A DNA stretch of 64,000 nt from Alloacidobacterium sp035547425 (GTDB lineage: Bacteria > Acidobacteriota > Terriglobia > Terriglobales > Acidobacteriaceae). The position numbers and the translations under genes are program-made. The first letter of the stretch is position 1. Each line of letters opens with the position of its first letter. The stretch is from NCBI GenBank assembly GCA_035547425.1, contig DASZUU010000026.1:55134-119133 (forward strand), in the 5' to 3' direction. The notes under the pieces were generated by a model. It was not told the DNA's origin. It made no database searches and saw only the letters and a list, made by a program, of their open reading frames with translations. Of the stretch, positions 24,444 through 33,624 are shown piece after piece.

Positions 24444-26813
24444 GTGTCCGAACTGCAGACTACGCTTGCCGATGTCGCTCCTGATTTTCCTCTCCCCGAA
24501 CCGGTTCCGCAGATGCAGGTGCGAAAGCGCAATGGATCATTTGAGCCTGTCGATGTAAACAAGATTGTGCGCGCGGTGCAGCGGTGCTGTTCCGGGCTTT
24601 CGCACGTGGACCCGATGCGCGTGGCCAGCCGAACGATTGGCGGTTTGTATAACGGCGCTACCACACGCGAGCTGGATTCGATTTCGATTCAAACAGCGGC
24701 TTCGTTAATAGCAGAAGAGCCGGAGTATTCAAAGCTGGCTGCGCGGCTGTTGTTGGCAACGATTGTGAAGGAAGTTGCCGGGCAAAATATTTATTCGTTT
24801 TCGCAGTCGATCGAACTGGGGCACCAGGAGTCCCTGATTGGCCGAGCAACCGCGTCGTTCGTGAGCGAAAATGCGCGCAAGCTGAACAATGCGATTCATG
24901 AAGATTTCTCTGATCGCTTTGAATATTTCGGACTGCGCACAGTGTATGACCGCTATCTGTTACGGCATCCGATTACCCGCAAGGTCATCGAGACGCCTCA
25001 GTATTTTTTCCTGCGTGTTTCCTGCGGGTTGGCATTGTCAGTGCAGGAGGCAATTGATTTTTATCGCTTGCTGGCTGCGCACGATTACATGCCCAGCTCG
25101 CCGACGCTTTTCAACTCGGGCACGCGGCATGCGCAGATGTCTTCCTGCTATCTGATAGATTCACCGAAAGATTCGCTAGAGTCGATCTACGACACATACA
25201 AGCAGGTAGCGTTGCTATCGAAGTTTTCCGGCGGCATTGGGCTGGCGTTTCATCGCGTGCGCTCAGAGGGCTCGCTGATTCGCGCGACGAATGGCCTATC
25301 GAACGGCATTGTGCCGTGGCTGCATACTCTGGATGCTTCGGTAGCCGCGGTAAATCAAGGCGGCAAGCGCAAAGGCGCGTGCTGCGTGTATCTGGAGCCG
25401 TGGCATGCCGATGTGGAGCAATTTCTTGAGCTTCGCGATAATACCGGCGATCAGGCTCGGCGCACCTACAATCTGAATCTGGCGAATTGGATTCCAGATC
25501 TTTTTATGCAGCGTGTGGATGCGGATGGCATGTGGTCCCTCTTTGATCCTAAAGTGGTGCCGCACCTGACCGATCTTTACGGCGAAGACTTTGCTAAGGC
25601 ATATGAGGCCGCGGAAGCAGAGAAGCTGTATACGAAGCAGATGAAAGCGCGCGATCTGTACGCGCGCATGATGCGCACCCTTGCCGAGACAGGTAACGGA
25701 TGGATGACCTTCAAGGACACCACGAACCTGAAGTGCAATCAGACGGGCGCGCCTGGCAATGTGGTGCATCTCTCCAACTTGTGCACTGAAATCACCGAGG
25801 TCACGTCTTCCGCAGAGACGGCGGTTTGCAATCTTGGATCGGTAAATCTCGCGCGGCATGTCACCAATGGCAAGTTTGATTTCGCCAAGCTGGCGCGTAC
25901 TGTGAGCACGGCGGTGCCGATGCTCGATCGCGTGATCGACATCAACTACTACCCTGTGGAGCAGGCGGCTTCGGCGAACAATCGCTGGCGCCCGGTTGGC
26001 CTGGGACTAATGGGGCTGCAAGATGTTTTCTTCCAGCTGGAAATGGCGTTTGATTCCCCGGAGGCGCGTGCGCTCTCTACTCAGATTCAGGAAGAAATTT
26101 ACTACCACGCGCTCAGCGCGTCATGTGATCTTGCAGAGAAGCATGGTCCGCATGCGGCGTTTGCCGACACGCGAGCTGCCAAGGGCGAACTGCAGTTCGA
26201 TTTGTGGAAGGTGACTCCCACAGATACAGCGCGCTGGGATGCGTTGAAAGAGCGTATTGCCAAGCATGGCCTGCGGAATTCTCTGCTGATTGCGATTGCG
26301 CCTACGGCGACAATTGCTTCGATTGTAGGCTGCTATGAATGCATTGAGCCGCAGATATCGAATCTCTTCAAGCGCGAAACTCTTTCCGGCGAGTTTATGC
26401 AGATTAACCGCTATCTGGTAGATGAGCTGAAGCGCCTCGGCCTTTGGAATGAAGAGATGCGCGCGCGCATCAAGCTGGCTGAAGGCTCCGTGCAGTCCAT
26501 CGAAGAGCTGCCCGAAACAACTCGCAAAATCTATCGCACCGTTTGGGAACTGCCCATGCGCGCCATCATCGACATGGCTGCTGATCGCGGCGCATGGATC
26601 GATCAGAGCCAGTCGTTGAATTTATTTGCGGAGTCGCCCAATATTGGCCGCCTCAGCTCCATGTACATGTATGCGTGGAAGAGCGGCGTTAAGACGACCT
26701 ACTATTTGCGCTCGCGCCCGGCAACGCGCATCGCCAAGACGACCGTGGTGCAGAGCATGTCTGCCGTCGCCTGCTCGCTCGATAACCCGGAAAGCTGCGA
26801 AGCCTGCCAGTAA
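24444..26813 (+). CDS. nrdA: Ribonucleoside-diphosphate reductase, alpha (large) subunit, class I
   Basis: Reduces ribonucleotides to deoxyribonucleotides with NrdB. The 789-residue protein has an N-terminal ATP-cone (about 25-115, VRKRNGSFEPVDVNKIVRAV). Active-site elements are SSCYLID (first redox Cys), NLCTEI (Asn-Cys-Glu catalytic triad) and AVCNLGSVNL (second redox Cys); the C-terminal redox pair is CEACQ. The start is GTG with GGAAAGG 7 bp upstream, the only in-frame start before the ATP-cone. It sits under a cobalamin riboswitch and 15 bp before nrdB. Confidence 0.96.
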   Translation: MSELQTTLADVAPDFPLPEPVPQMQVRKRNGSFEPVDVNKIVRAVQRCCSGLSHVDPMRVASRTIGGLYNGATTRELDSISIQTAASLIAEEPEYSKLAARLLLATIVKEVAGQNIYSFSQSIELGHQESLIGRATASFVSENARKLNNAIHEDFSDRFEYFGLRTVYDRYLLRHPITRKVIETPQYFFLRVSCGLALSVQEAIDFYRLLAAHDYMPSSPTLFNSGTRHAQMSSCYLIDSPKDSLESIYDTYKQVALLSKFSGGIGLAFHRVRSEGSLIRATNGLSNGIVPWLHTLDASVAAVNQGGKRKGACCVYLEPWHADVEQFLELRDNTGDQARRTYNLNLANWIPDLFMQRVDADGMWSLFDPKVVPHLTDLYGEDFAKAYEAAEAEKLYTKQMKARDLYARMMRTLAETGNGWMTFKDTTNLKCNQTGAPGNVVHLSNLCTEITEVTSSAETAVCNLGSVNLARHVTNGKFDFAKLARTVSTAVPMLDRVIDINYYPVEQAASANNRWRPVGLGLMGLQDVFFQLEMAFDSPEARALSTQIQEEIYYHALSASCDLAEKHGPHAAFADTRAAKGELQFDLWKVTPTDTARWDALKERIAKHGLRNSLLIAIAPTATIASIVGCYECIEPQISNLFKRETLSGEFMQINRYLVDELKRLGLWNEEMRARIKLAEGSVQSIEELPETTRKIYRTVWELPMRAIIDMAADRGAWIDQSQSLNLFAESPNIGRLSSMYMYAWKSGVKTTYYLRSRPATRIAKTTVVQSMSAVACSLDNPESCEACQ

Positions 26814-26828
26814 ATAAGGAGAATCTCC

Positions 26829-27857
26829 ATGTCTGAATCATCTGTAAAAGTGCCTGACTCGATTCTCGACCCAGGCTTGTGCCTTACGCTGAGGCCCATG
26901 CGGTATCCCGTCTTTTTTGAAATGTTCAAGGACGGCATCCGCAACACCTGGACGGTCGAAGAAGTTGATTTTCAGACCGATCTTGTCGATCTGCGCTCGC
27001 GCCTCACTCCTGCGGAAACGCACCTGATCCAGCGCCTCGTTGCCTTTTTCGCAACCGGCGATTCGATCGTGTCGAACAACCTGGTGCTCAATCTTTACAA
27101 GCACATCAATTCGCCGGAAGCGCGTCTCTATCTTTCGCGCCAGCTTTTTGAAGAAGCGGTGCACGTGCAGTTTTATCTCACGCTGCTCGACAATTACATT
27201 CCTGATCCCGCAGCGCGCGCTGAAGCATTTGCCGCGGTGGAGAATATTCCTTCTATCGCCAAGAAGGCGCAGTTCTGCATGCGCTGGATGGATTCAATCC
27301 AGCAATTGAATGAACTGGAGACAAAAGAGCACCGCAGGCAATTTCTGCTCAACCTGATCTGCTTTGCCGGATGCATTGAAGGACTCTTCTTTTTCGCGGC
27401 CTTTGCCTATGTTTATTTCCTGCGTTCGCGCGGCTTGCTGCACGGCCTGGCAGCGGGCACGAACTGGGTCTTTCGCGATGAGAGCTGCCATCTGGAATTC
27501 GCATTTGAAGTTGTCAACACTGTGCGCGGTCAGCATCCCGATCTCTTCGACGCAGAAATGGAGCTGCAGGTCATCGCGATGTTGTCCGAAGCCGTAGATT
27601 GCGAAGTTCAGTTCGCGGAAGATCTGCTTTCCGGCGGAGTGGCGGGCTTATCATTGCGGGATATGCGCGAATACTTGCAGTATGTTGCGGATTCGCGCCT
27701 GCAGCGGCTCGGCATCAAGCCGGTATTCGGCTCGAAGAATCCGTTTCCATTCATGGAGTTGCAAGATGTGCAGGAGTTGACGAACTTCTTCGAGCGGCGG
27801 GTTTCTGCATACCAGGTGGCAGTTGAAGGAGAAGTTGTCTTTCACGAAGATTTCTAA
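26829..27857 (+). CDS. nrdB: Ribonucleoside-diphosphate reductase, beta (small) subunit, class I
   Basis: A 342-residue ferritin-like radical-generating subunit. Metal-ligand motifs are ATGDSIV, EEAVHVQFY (Glu-x2-His and the Tyr three residues later, matching the radical tyrosine), GCIEGLFF and RDESCHLEF (Glu-x2-His). The tyrosine indicates a class Ia/Ib-type radical site rather than the Phe-bearing class Ic. An AAGGAG site precedes the ATG. It ends 47 bp before a tiny membrane-protein gene. Confidence 0.96.
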   Translation: MSESSVKVPDSILDPGLCLTLRPMRYPVFFEMFKDGIRNTWTVEEVDFQTDLVDLRSRLTPAETHLIQRLVAFFATGDSIVSNNLVLNLYKHINSPEARLYLSRQLFEEAVHVQFYLTLLDNYIPDPAARAEAFAAVENIPSIAKKAQFCMRWMDSIQQLNELETKEHRRQFLLNLICFAGCIEGLFFFAAFAYVYFLRSRGLLHGLAAGTNWVFRDESCHLEFAFEVVNTVRGQHPDLFDAEMELQVIAMLSEAVDCEVQFAEDLLSGGVAGLSLRDMREYLQYVADSRLQRLGIKPVFGSKNPFPFMELQDVQELTNFFERRVSAYQVAVEGEVVFHEDF

Positions 27858-27881
27858 CGGCAACCCGCCAATGATTCCTGA

Positions 27882-27900
27882 CCTCCAACTAAATTGGAGG
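27882..27900 (+). other. Hairpin sequestering the Shine-Dalgarno of the next small gene
   Basis: CCTCCAA (27882-27888) and TTGGAGG (27894-27900) pair perfectly around CTAAA. The 3' arm is the Shine-Dalgarno of the ORF starting at 27905. No T-run follows. Confidence 0.7.
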
Positions 27901-27904
27901 TGCG

Positions 27905-28066
27905 ATGATGGTAGCGATCCTGGGGATTATTGGCGGAATCATTCTGCTCTGCATTATTGCTGCAATCTGGCTTTCCGGCTCCATGACAACGCGACAATTC
28001 AACTTCCGCGGAAGAAAAAAGACGGAGCTTCATGAGCCTCATCCACGAGCCACGGGGCTGAATTGA
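27905..28066 (+). CDS. Small single-pass membrane protein downstream of nrdB
   Basis: A 53-residue ORF starting MMVAILGIIGGIILLCIIAA with one hydrophobic helix (residues 3-24) and a basic, hydrophilic C-terminal tail (RQFNFRGRKKTELHEPHPR). A strong TTGGAGGTGCG site precedes the ATG. I do not recognise the family. The positive-inside rule puts the tail in the cytoplasm. It follows nrdB on the same strand and could be co-transcribed, with access to its ribosome-binding site limited by the hairpin above. Confidence 0.6.
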   Translation: MMVAILGIIGGIILLCIIAAIWLSGSMTTRQFNFRGRKKTELHEPHPRATGLN

Positions 28067-28105
28067 AGATCGTCCTCTTTCATAAATTCGCGTAAAGCGT
28101 TACAG

Positions 28106-28132
28106 TAGCCGTCATACTCTATATGACGGCTA
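28106..28132. promoter_or_regulatory. Perfect 11-bp palindrome spanning a start codon
   Basis: TAGCCGTCATA (28106-28116) and TATGACGGCTA (28122-28132) pair perfectly around CTCTA, and the ATG of the acyltransferase gene (28123) lies in the right arm. It could be a translational-control hairpin or an operator. Confidence 0.75.
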
Positions 28133-29274
28133 CAACGGTAACAAACCCTTCTGTTGCGGGTGCGAAAACACGTCTCATTTCTCTCGATGTGCTCCGCGGC
28201 ATCACGATTGCCTTCATGATCCTGGTCAATAACAATGGCAGCGAGAGCGCCTATTGGCCTTTGAAACATTCTGCCTGGAATGGATGGACACCGACGGATC
28301 TCGTCTTTCCCACCTTTCTTTTTGTCGCTGGTGTTTCGCTGGTCTTTTCATTTGAATCGAGATTGGCAAGGGGCGTATCCAAAACTTCATTGTTTCTGCA
28401 CGCGCTGCGACGCTCAGTGATTCTGTTTCTGCTGGGATTGGTGGTGAACGGGTTTCCATTTTTCCATTGGCCTACGCTGCGTATCTATGGCGTCCTGCAA
28501 CGATTTGCCGTCTGCTTACTGATTGCGAGCGTGCTCTACCTTTGGAGTCGCGGGAAAAAAGTAGGAACGATTGTCAGCGTTACCGTGGCGGCTCTCATTG
28601 GCTATTGGATTATTATGCGTTGGGTTCCGGTTCCAGGATACGGTTTGCCGACTAGGGATATTCCATTGCTGGATAAGGATGCGAATTGGGTTGCGTATAT
28701 CGACCGGCATATTTTCCCGGGAAGATTGTATGAAGGCACGCGCGATCCGGAGGGCTTGTTAAGCGATCTGCCGGCCTTGGGAACAGCGTTGCTGGGCATG
28801 CTGACAGGCATGTGGCTGCGCGCAAAGAAGAGCGATCAGGCAAAGTTTATCGGCCTGTTTGCCGCTGCTATAGCGTGTCTGTTGCTTGGTAAGATATGGG
28901 GCCACTGGTTTCCGATCAACAAGAAACTATGGACGAGCTCGTATGTATTTTTTGCTGCCGGATGCTCATTGCTCGGGCTTTCGATTTGCTATTGGCTGAT
29001 CGAGATCAAGAAATGGAAGCGCGGCTGGACCTTCCCCTGGCTTGTATTCGGATCGAATGCGATTGCGCTTTACGTGTTTTCTGAACTGCTGCCTTCGCTC
29101 TTCGGGCATGTGCATGTAGGAACCAGGACACTGGGGCAATTTATCTATGCGCATGTGTTTGCGCATATACCGGATCCGGCATTGGCTTCGCTGGGATGGT
29201 CATTGGCTTTTGTTGCAGTCTGCTTTATTCCTGGCTTGATTCTTTACAAGAAGAAAATCTTTATCAAGATCTAA
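28123..29274 (+). CDS. HGSNAT/DUF5009-like membrane acyltransferase
   Basis: A 383-residue protein with about ten membrane helices. N-terminal RLISLDVLRGITIAFMILVNN and WNGWTPTDLVFPTFLFVAGVSL are typical of the heparan-alpha-glucosaminide N-acetyltransferase / DUF1624-DUF5009 group, which transfers acetyl groups across the membrane to sugars. The substrate is unknown. No Shine-Dalgarno is visible and the next in-frame Met is within the first helix, so ATG 28123 is probably correct despite being inside the palindrome. Its stop overlaps that of ackA on the other strand. Confidence 0.8.
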   Translation: MTATTVTNPSVAGAKTRLISLDVLRGITIAFMILVNNNGSESAYWPLKHSAWNGWTPTDLVFPTFLFVAGVSLVFSFESRLARGVSKTSLFLHALRRSVILFLLGLVVNGFPFFHWPTLRIYGVLQRFAVCLLIASVLYLWSRGKKVGTIVSVTVAALIGYWIIMRWVPVPGYGLPTRDIPLLDKDANWVAYIDRHIFPGRLYEGTRDPEGLLSDLPALGTALLGMLTGMWLRAKKSDQAKFIGLFAAAIACLLLGKIWGHWFPINKKLWTSSYVFFAAGCSLLGLSICYWLIEIKKWKRGWTFPWLVFGSNAIALYVFSELLPSLFGHVHVGTRTLGQFIYAHVFAHIPDPALASLGWSLAFVAVCFIPGLILYKKKIFIKI

Positions 29275-30440
29275 CTTTTTTCAGTGAGCATCGAGCGGCA
29301 GTGACGCGCAATCTGCCGCTCTTCTTCGCTTGCAATAATCCGAATATCGACGCGGCTTGTATTGCTTGAAATGCGCTGGGCGGCGTGCCGATTGCGGGCC
29401 GAATCCAGAATGGCGTCCAGAAAGTTGAGCCTGCTGCAAATATTGTCGCGCACCTGGAAACTGTGCTCGCCAATTCCGCCTGCAAATACAATCAGGTCGA
29501 GGCCTCCGAGAACTGCCGCATAGGATCCGATGGTTTTCGCAATCGAGCGACAGAAGATTTCGATAGCTAGTTGCGCGCCTGCATCGCCGTTATCGGCGTT
29601 AGCGCTCAGGGTGCGCATGTCGTTTGTGCCGCCCAGAGCAACCAGTCCTGACTCGTGGTTGAGCAGGTATTCGAGCGTATCCGCGTCGATCGATTGATTG
29701 CGCATAAGAAACAGGGAGACGCCGGGGTCGAGATCGCCGGTGCGTGTTCCCATGGGGACACCGCCGGTGGGGGTTAGTCCCATGCTGGTATCGACAGATT
29801 TGCCATTGGCGATAGCGACGATGCTGGCGCCGCTGCCGAGATGAGCTACGACAACTTTTGAGGGTAGGCCTCTGCCTAAAGCGTGCAGGATTGAGGCATA
29901 CGACAGGCCATGAAATCCATACCGCCGGATGCCCTGGGCGTAATACTTTTCAGGAATGGCAAAACGATACGCAGCTTCGGGCATGGTCTGGTGGAAGGCA
30001 GTATCGAAGCATGCAAACTGCGGTATTCCAGGAAAAAGTCCTTCGGTGTGGCGGACGAGATCGATGGCCGGAGGAATGTGCAGGGGAGCAAAGTGCACTG
30101 CTCGATTGAGGGTATCGAGCACTTGGTCGTTGATCCGGCAATGTGCCACCAGGTGCGGGCCGCCGTGCACGATACGATGCCCGATCGCAACGGGCGTCTC
30201 AAAGTTGAGGGCGGAAAGTTTTTTTGTGATTTGGGTGAGCGCTTCTTTTTGCGAAGCAAACGGATGCTGCTCAGAGAGCAGGACCTTCTGGTCGCGGTCA
30301 AAAAAATCAAGCTTGCTGCCTTTACTGCCGATGGCATCGGCATTGCCCCGAACGACAGCCTGTTCATCTCCGCCCTGTTCGGTGAACAAGCCGAACTTCA
30401 GCGAAGATGAGCCGCTATTGATGGCCAGGATGAGGCTCAT
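29271..30440 (-). CDS. ackA: Acetate kinase
   Basis: A 389-residue ASKHA-fold kinase converting acetyl phosphate and ADP to acetate and ATP. Motifs are AINSGSSSLKFGLF (N-terminal phosphate-binding), GHRIVHGG, FDTAFHQTMP, AHLGSGAS and FAGGIGEHS. Its ATG overlaps the phosphoketolase stop by 4 bp, so the two are translated together: phosphoketolase makes acetyl phosphate and this enzyme harvests ATP from it. No phosphotransacetylase gene is adjacent. Confidence 0.95.
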   Translation of the reverse strand: MSLILAINSGSSSLKFGLFTEQGGDEQAVVRGNADAIGSKGSKLDFFDRDQKVLLSEQHPFASQKEALTQITKKLSALNFETPVAIGHRIVHGGPHLVAHCRINDQVLDTLNRAVHFAPLHIPPAIDLVRHTEGLFPGIPQFACFDTAFHQTMPEAAYRFAIPEKYYAQGIRRYGFHGLSYASILHALGRGLPSKVVVAHLGSGASIVAIANGKSVDTSMGLTPTGGVPMGTRTGDLDPGVSLFLMRNQSIDADTLEYLLNHESGLVALGGTNDMRTLSANADNGDAGAQLAIEIFCRSIAKTIGSYAAVLGGLDLIVFAGGIGEHSFQVRDNICSRLNFLDAILDSARNRHAAQRISSNTSRVDIRIIASEEERQIARHCRSMLTEKS

Positions 30441-32842
30441 GCGTTGTCGCCGCCCGTGTCCTGGCTGGTAGCTCCTTTACTGCTCCCGGACCAGCTCCAA
30501 TTCCGCACCTCAGGCAAGTCTTCGCCGTATTCTGAGACATAGAGCTTGTGCTTCTGGCGCATCTCGTAGAATTTCTGGATTGCGGCATCCGTGAGCTGCC
30601 GCAGCCGGGGCACACGCCGCACGGCATCGAGTGCAAGCGTGAAGCGGTCCATATCATTGAGTACGCACATATCGAAAGGCGTTGTGGTTGTGCCCTCTTC
30701 CTTGTAACCGCGCACGTGAATGTTGTCGTGATTTGTCCTGCGGTACGTCAGCCGATGAATCAGAGTCGGATAACCATGGAAGGCGAAAATAACCGGCTTG
30801 TCCTTGGTAAACATGCGATCAAAATCTTCATCTGGCAGCCCGTGGGGATGTTCGGAGATAGGCTGCAGCGTCATCAGATCGACGACATTGACTACGCGAA
30901 TTTTCAGGTCAGGAATGTGCTTGCGCAGCAGGGAAACTGCAGCCAGCGTTTCAAGCGTTGGCACATCGCCGGCGCATGCCATGACGACATCGGGATCGCT
31001 GCCGCTATCATTGCCGGCCCACTCCCAAATGCCAATGCCCGCAGTGCAATGACGCACCGCCTCTTCCATTGTGAGCCAAACAGGCGCAGGCTGTTTACCG
31101 GCAATGATGAGGTTTACATAATGGCGGCTGCGCAGGCAGTGGCTGCCTACGGAAAGCAGCGTATTGGCATCGGGAGGCAAATAGATGCGGACAATATCCG
31201 ATTTCTTGTTGGCAACGTGATCGATGAAGCCGGGGTCCTGATGCGTAAAGCCATTGTGGTCCTGTCGCCACACATGCGACGACAGCAGATAGTTGAGCGA
31301 TGCAATCGGCTTGCGCCAGGTTAGTCCATTTGTGACCTTCAACCACTTCGCATGCTGATTAAACATGGAATCCACAATGTGGATGAAAGCTTCATAGGAA
31401 GAGAAAAACCCGTGGCGACCGGTCAACAGATAACCTTCCAGCCATCCCTGGCACATGTGCTCGCTTAGGACTTCCATCACACGTCCATCCGGCTCGAGGT
31501 TTTCATCGACAGGAAGTGTTTCGGCGATCCAGCGCTTCTCCGATGCGTCATACACAGCATCCAGACGATTCGAAGCAGTTTCATCGGGGCCGAATATCCG
31601 GAAGTTCCTGTTCTTTAAATTGGCCTTCATCACGTCGCGCAGAAAATACCCCAGCACGCGCGTTGCTTCCGCCTCCACGCCGCCGGGCTCCTGAATCTTT
31701 ACCTCGTAATTTTGAAAATCCGGCAGTTCCAGCGGTTGCATCAGCAATCCGCCGTTCGCATGCGGATTCATCCCCATGCGCAGCCGTCCTTTCGGCGCGA
31801 TCTCGGCATACTCATCGCGGAAGCGCCCATCCTTATCGAACAGCTCCTGCGGCTTGTAGCTGGACATCCAGTCCTGCAGCAGCTTCAAATGCTCCGGGTT
31901 GCCATGCACGGTCGCAAACGGAACCTGGTGCGCTCGCCAGGTTCCCTCTACCGGCTTTCCGTCCACTTCTTTAGGCCCGGTCCATCCCTTCGGTGTGCGC
32001 ATTACGATCATTGGCCATGCCGGGCGCGTCGCATCGTTGTTGTCGCGCGCGTGCTTCTGGATAGCCTTGATCTCCGCATAAACCTTATCCAGTAGGGCAG
32101 CCATTTCCTGATGCATGATTGCTGGGTCACTGCCCTCAATGAAGTAAGGATTGTAGCCGTAGCCGCGCATGAGCGCTTCCAGTTCGCTTTGCGGAATGCG
32201 CGCCAGTACTGTTGGATTTGCGATTTTGTAGCCGTTCAGGTGCAGGATCGGCAACACTGCTCCATCGGTGATGGGATTGAGGAATTTGTTCGAGTGCCAG
32301 CTGGTTGCGCATGGTCCGGTTTCCGATTCGCCGTCACCGACAATGCAGGCCACTAACAGGTCCGGATTGTCGAGCGCAGCACCGTAAGCATGCAGCAGCG
32401 AGTAGCCAAGCTCTCCCCCTTCATGGATCGAGCCGGGTGTCTCAGGCGCAACGTGGCTGGGTATGCCATAAGGCCAGGAGAATTGGCGGAAGAGACGCTT
32501 GATGCCGTCGCGATTTTGCTCAATGTGCGGGTAAATTTCGGTATACGAGCCTTCAAGATATGTATTGGCGACAAGTCCCGGGCCACCGTGCCCGGGACCG
32601 ATGATGTAGATCATGTCGATGTTGTTCTTCGCGATGATCCGGTTGAGATGCACATAGATGAAGTTCAGGCCCGGGGTGGTTCCCCAGTGTCCCAGCAGAC
32701 GCGGCTTAATGTCTTCCATCACCAGGGGGCGCTCGAGGAGTGGATTGTCCTTGAGATAAATCTGCCCTACGGACAGGTAGTTAGCTGCCCGCCAGTAAGC
32801 ATGCATCTTGTTCAGGAGTTCGGGCGAAAGGACTTCAGTCAC
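30437..32842 (-). CDS. xfp: Xylulose-5-phosphate/fructose-6-phosphate phosphoketolase
   Basis: A thiamine-diphosphate enzyme of 801 residues that cleaves xylulose 5-phosphate (and often fructose 6-phosphate) with phosphate to acetyl phosphate. Motifs include IGPGHGGPGLVAN, GDGESETGPCATSWHSNKF (cofactor binding), FGPDETASNR and EGYLLTGRHGFFSSYEAF. The start is GTG with AGGAGG 7 bp upstream; no in-frame ATG fits better. It is the first gene of the operon with ackA. Substrate preference cannot be read by eye. Confidence 0.93.
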   Translation of the reverse strand: MTEVLSPELLNKMHAYWRAANYLSVGQIYLKDNPLLERPLVMEDIKPRLLGHWGTTPGLNFIYVHLNRIIAKNNIDMIYIIGPGHGGPGLVANTYLEGSYTEIYPHIEQNRDGIKRLFRQFSWPYGIPSHVAPETPGSIHEGGELGYSLLHAYGAALDNPDLLVACIVGDGESETGPCATSWHSNKFLNPITDGAVLPILHLNGYKIANPTVLARIPQSELEALMRGYGYNPYFIEGSDPAIMHQEMAALLDKVYAEIKAIQKHARDNNDATRPAWPMIVMRTPKGWTGPKEVDGKPVEGTWRAHQVPFATVHGNPEHLKLLQDWMSSYKPQELFDKDGRFRDEYAEIAPKGRLRMGMNPHANGGLLMQPLELPDFQNYEVKIQEPGGVEAEATRVLGYFLRDVMKANLKNRNFRIFGPDETASNRLDAVYDASEKRWIAETLPVDENLEPDGRVMEVLSEHMCQGWLEGYLLTGRHGFFSSYEAFIHIVDSMFNQHAKWLKVTNGLTWRKPIASLNYLLSSHVWRQDHNGFTHQDPGFIDHVANKKSDIVRIYLPPDANTLLSVGSHCLRSRHYVNLIIAGKQPAPVWLTMEEAVRHCTAGIGIWEWAGNDSGSDPDVVMACAGDVPTLETLAAVSLLRKHIPDLKIRVVNVVDLMTLQPISEHPHGLPDEDFDRMFTKDKPVIFAFHGYPTLIHRLTYRRTNHDNIHVRGYKEEGTTTTPFDMCVLNDMDRFTLALDAVRRVPRLRQLTDAAIQKFYEMRQKHKLYVSEYGEDLPEVRNWSWSGSSKGATSQDTGGDNA

Positions 32843-33109
32843 GGTGCATCCTCCTCATGGAGTTGAGTCGATGTACAACGGATGGTCAAAAGCCGACCCG
32901 CAGAGAAACTTTCAAGCCGTACCTGTCAACATACGATGAGTCGCTAAAAACCGCAAACAGACGAGAGGATTACAGGATATTTTTCATGGGATTGTTACAG
33001 TTGGTGTTTTCTATTTGGATATGACAAATACGCTGCTCAAGTATGGCCATTGCGATGCCTGCAGCTGACGAAGCTCGCCTGAAGAAGTGCAACGGTGCAA
33101 AATAGACTT

Positions 33110-33604
33110 ATGTCGAAGGAGTTGTTCGCCGGAATTCTCTCTGAGATACGCGCATTTGCGGTCGCCGCCAACAATCTCGTTGATCTGCAGGATTTTATTG
33201 TTGAGGTAATCTCCTCGCATCTGCCGTATTACAACTGGACGGGCTTCTACATGCTCGATCCGGAAAATTCGGAAACGCTCGTGCTCGGCTCATTTCGCGG
33301 CGCGCCGACGGAGCACGTTCGGATTCCCGTGAACCAGGGAATATGCGGCGCAGCAGTCGCGCAGAATGCTACCGTAATTGTGGATGATGTCAACGCCGAT
33401 CCACGCTATCTCGCCTGTTCGCTGGAAACGAAATCGGAGATCGTCGTACCGATTCGGGTAAACGGAAATGTTGTAGGCGAGATCGATATAGACAGCCACA
33501 ACCCAGCCGCTTTTTCACAACAGGATAAGGATTTTCTGGAGCAATGCGCCCATGCGGTCGGCGCTTTTATCGAGCGCGGCCAATTGGCACAATCAGCAAT
33601 GTGA
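33110..33604 (+). CDS. GAF-domain protein, fRMsr-like
   Basis: A 164-residue single GAF domain close to free methionine-(R)-sulfoxide reductase: NWTGFYMLDP, VLGSFRGAPTEHVRIPVNQG, ICGAAVAQNATVIVDDV, YLACSLETKSEIVVPI and GEIDIDSH. Two of the three cysteines used by E. coli MsrC are present (in GICG and LACS). The third, in 'ACVRIP', is replaced by His in TEHVRIP. It may still reduce free Met-sulfoxide with a two-Cys cycle, or may only bind ligand. The start is ATG 33110; a GTG at 33095 is possible. Confidence 0.8.
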   Translation: MSKELFAGILSEIRAFAVAANNLVDLQDFIVEVISSHLPYYNWTGFYMLDPENSETLVLGSFRGAPTEHVRIPVNQGICGAAVAQNATVIVDDVNADPRYLACSLETKSEIVVPIRVNGNVVGEIDIDSHNPAAFSQQDKDFLEQCAHAVGAFIERGQLAQSAM

Positions 33605-33624
33605 CTGCAAGGAGAAGAACCGGC

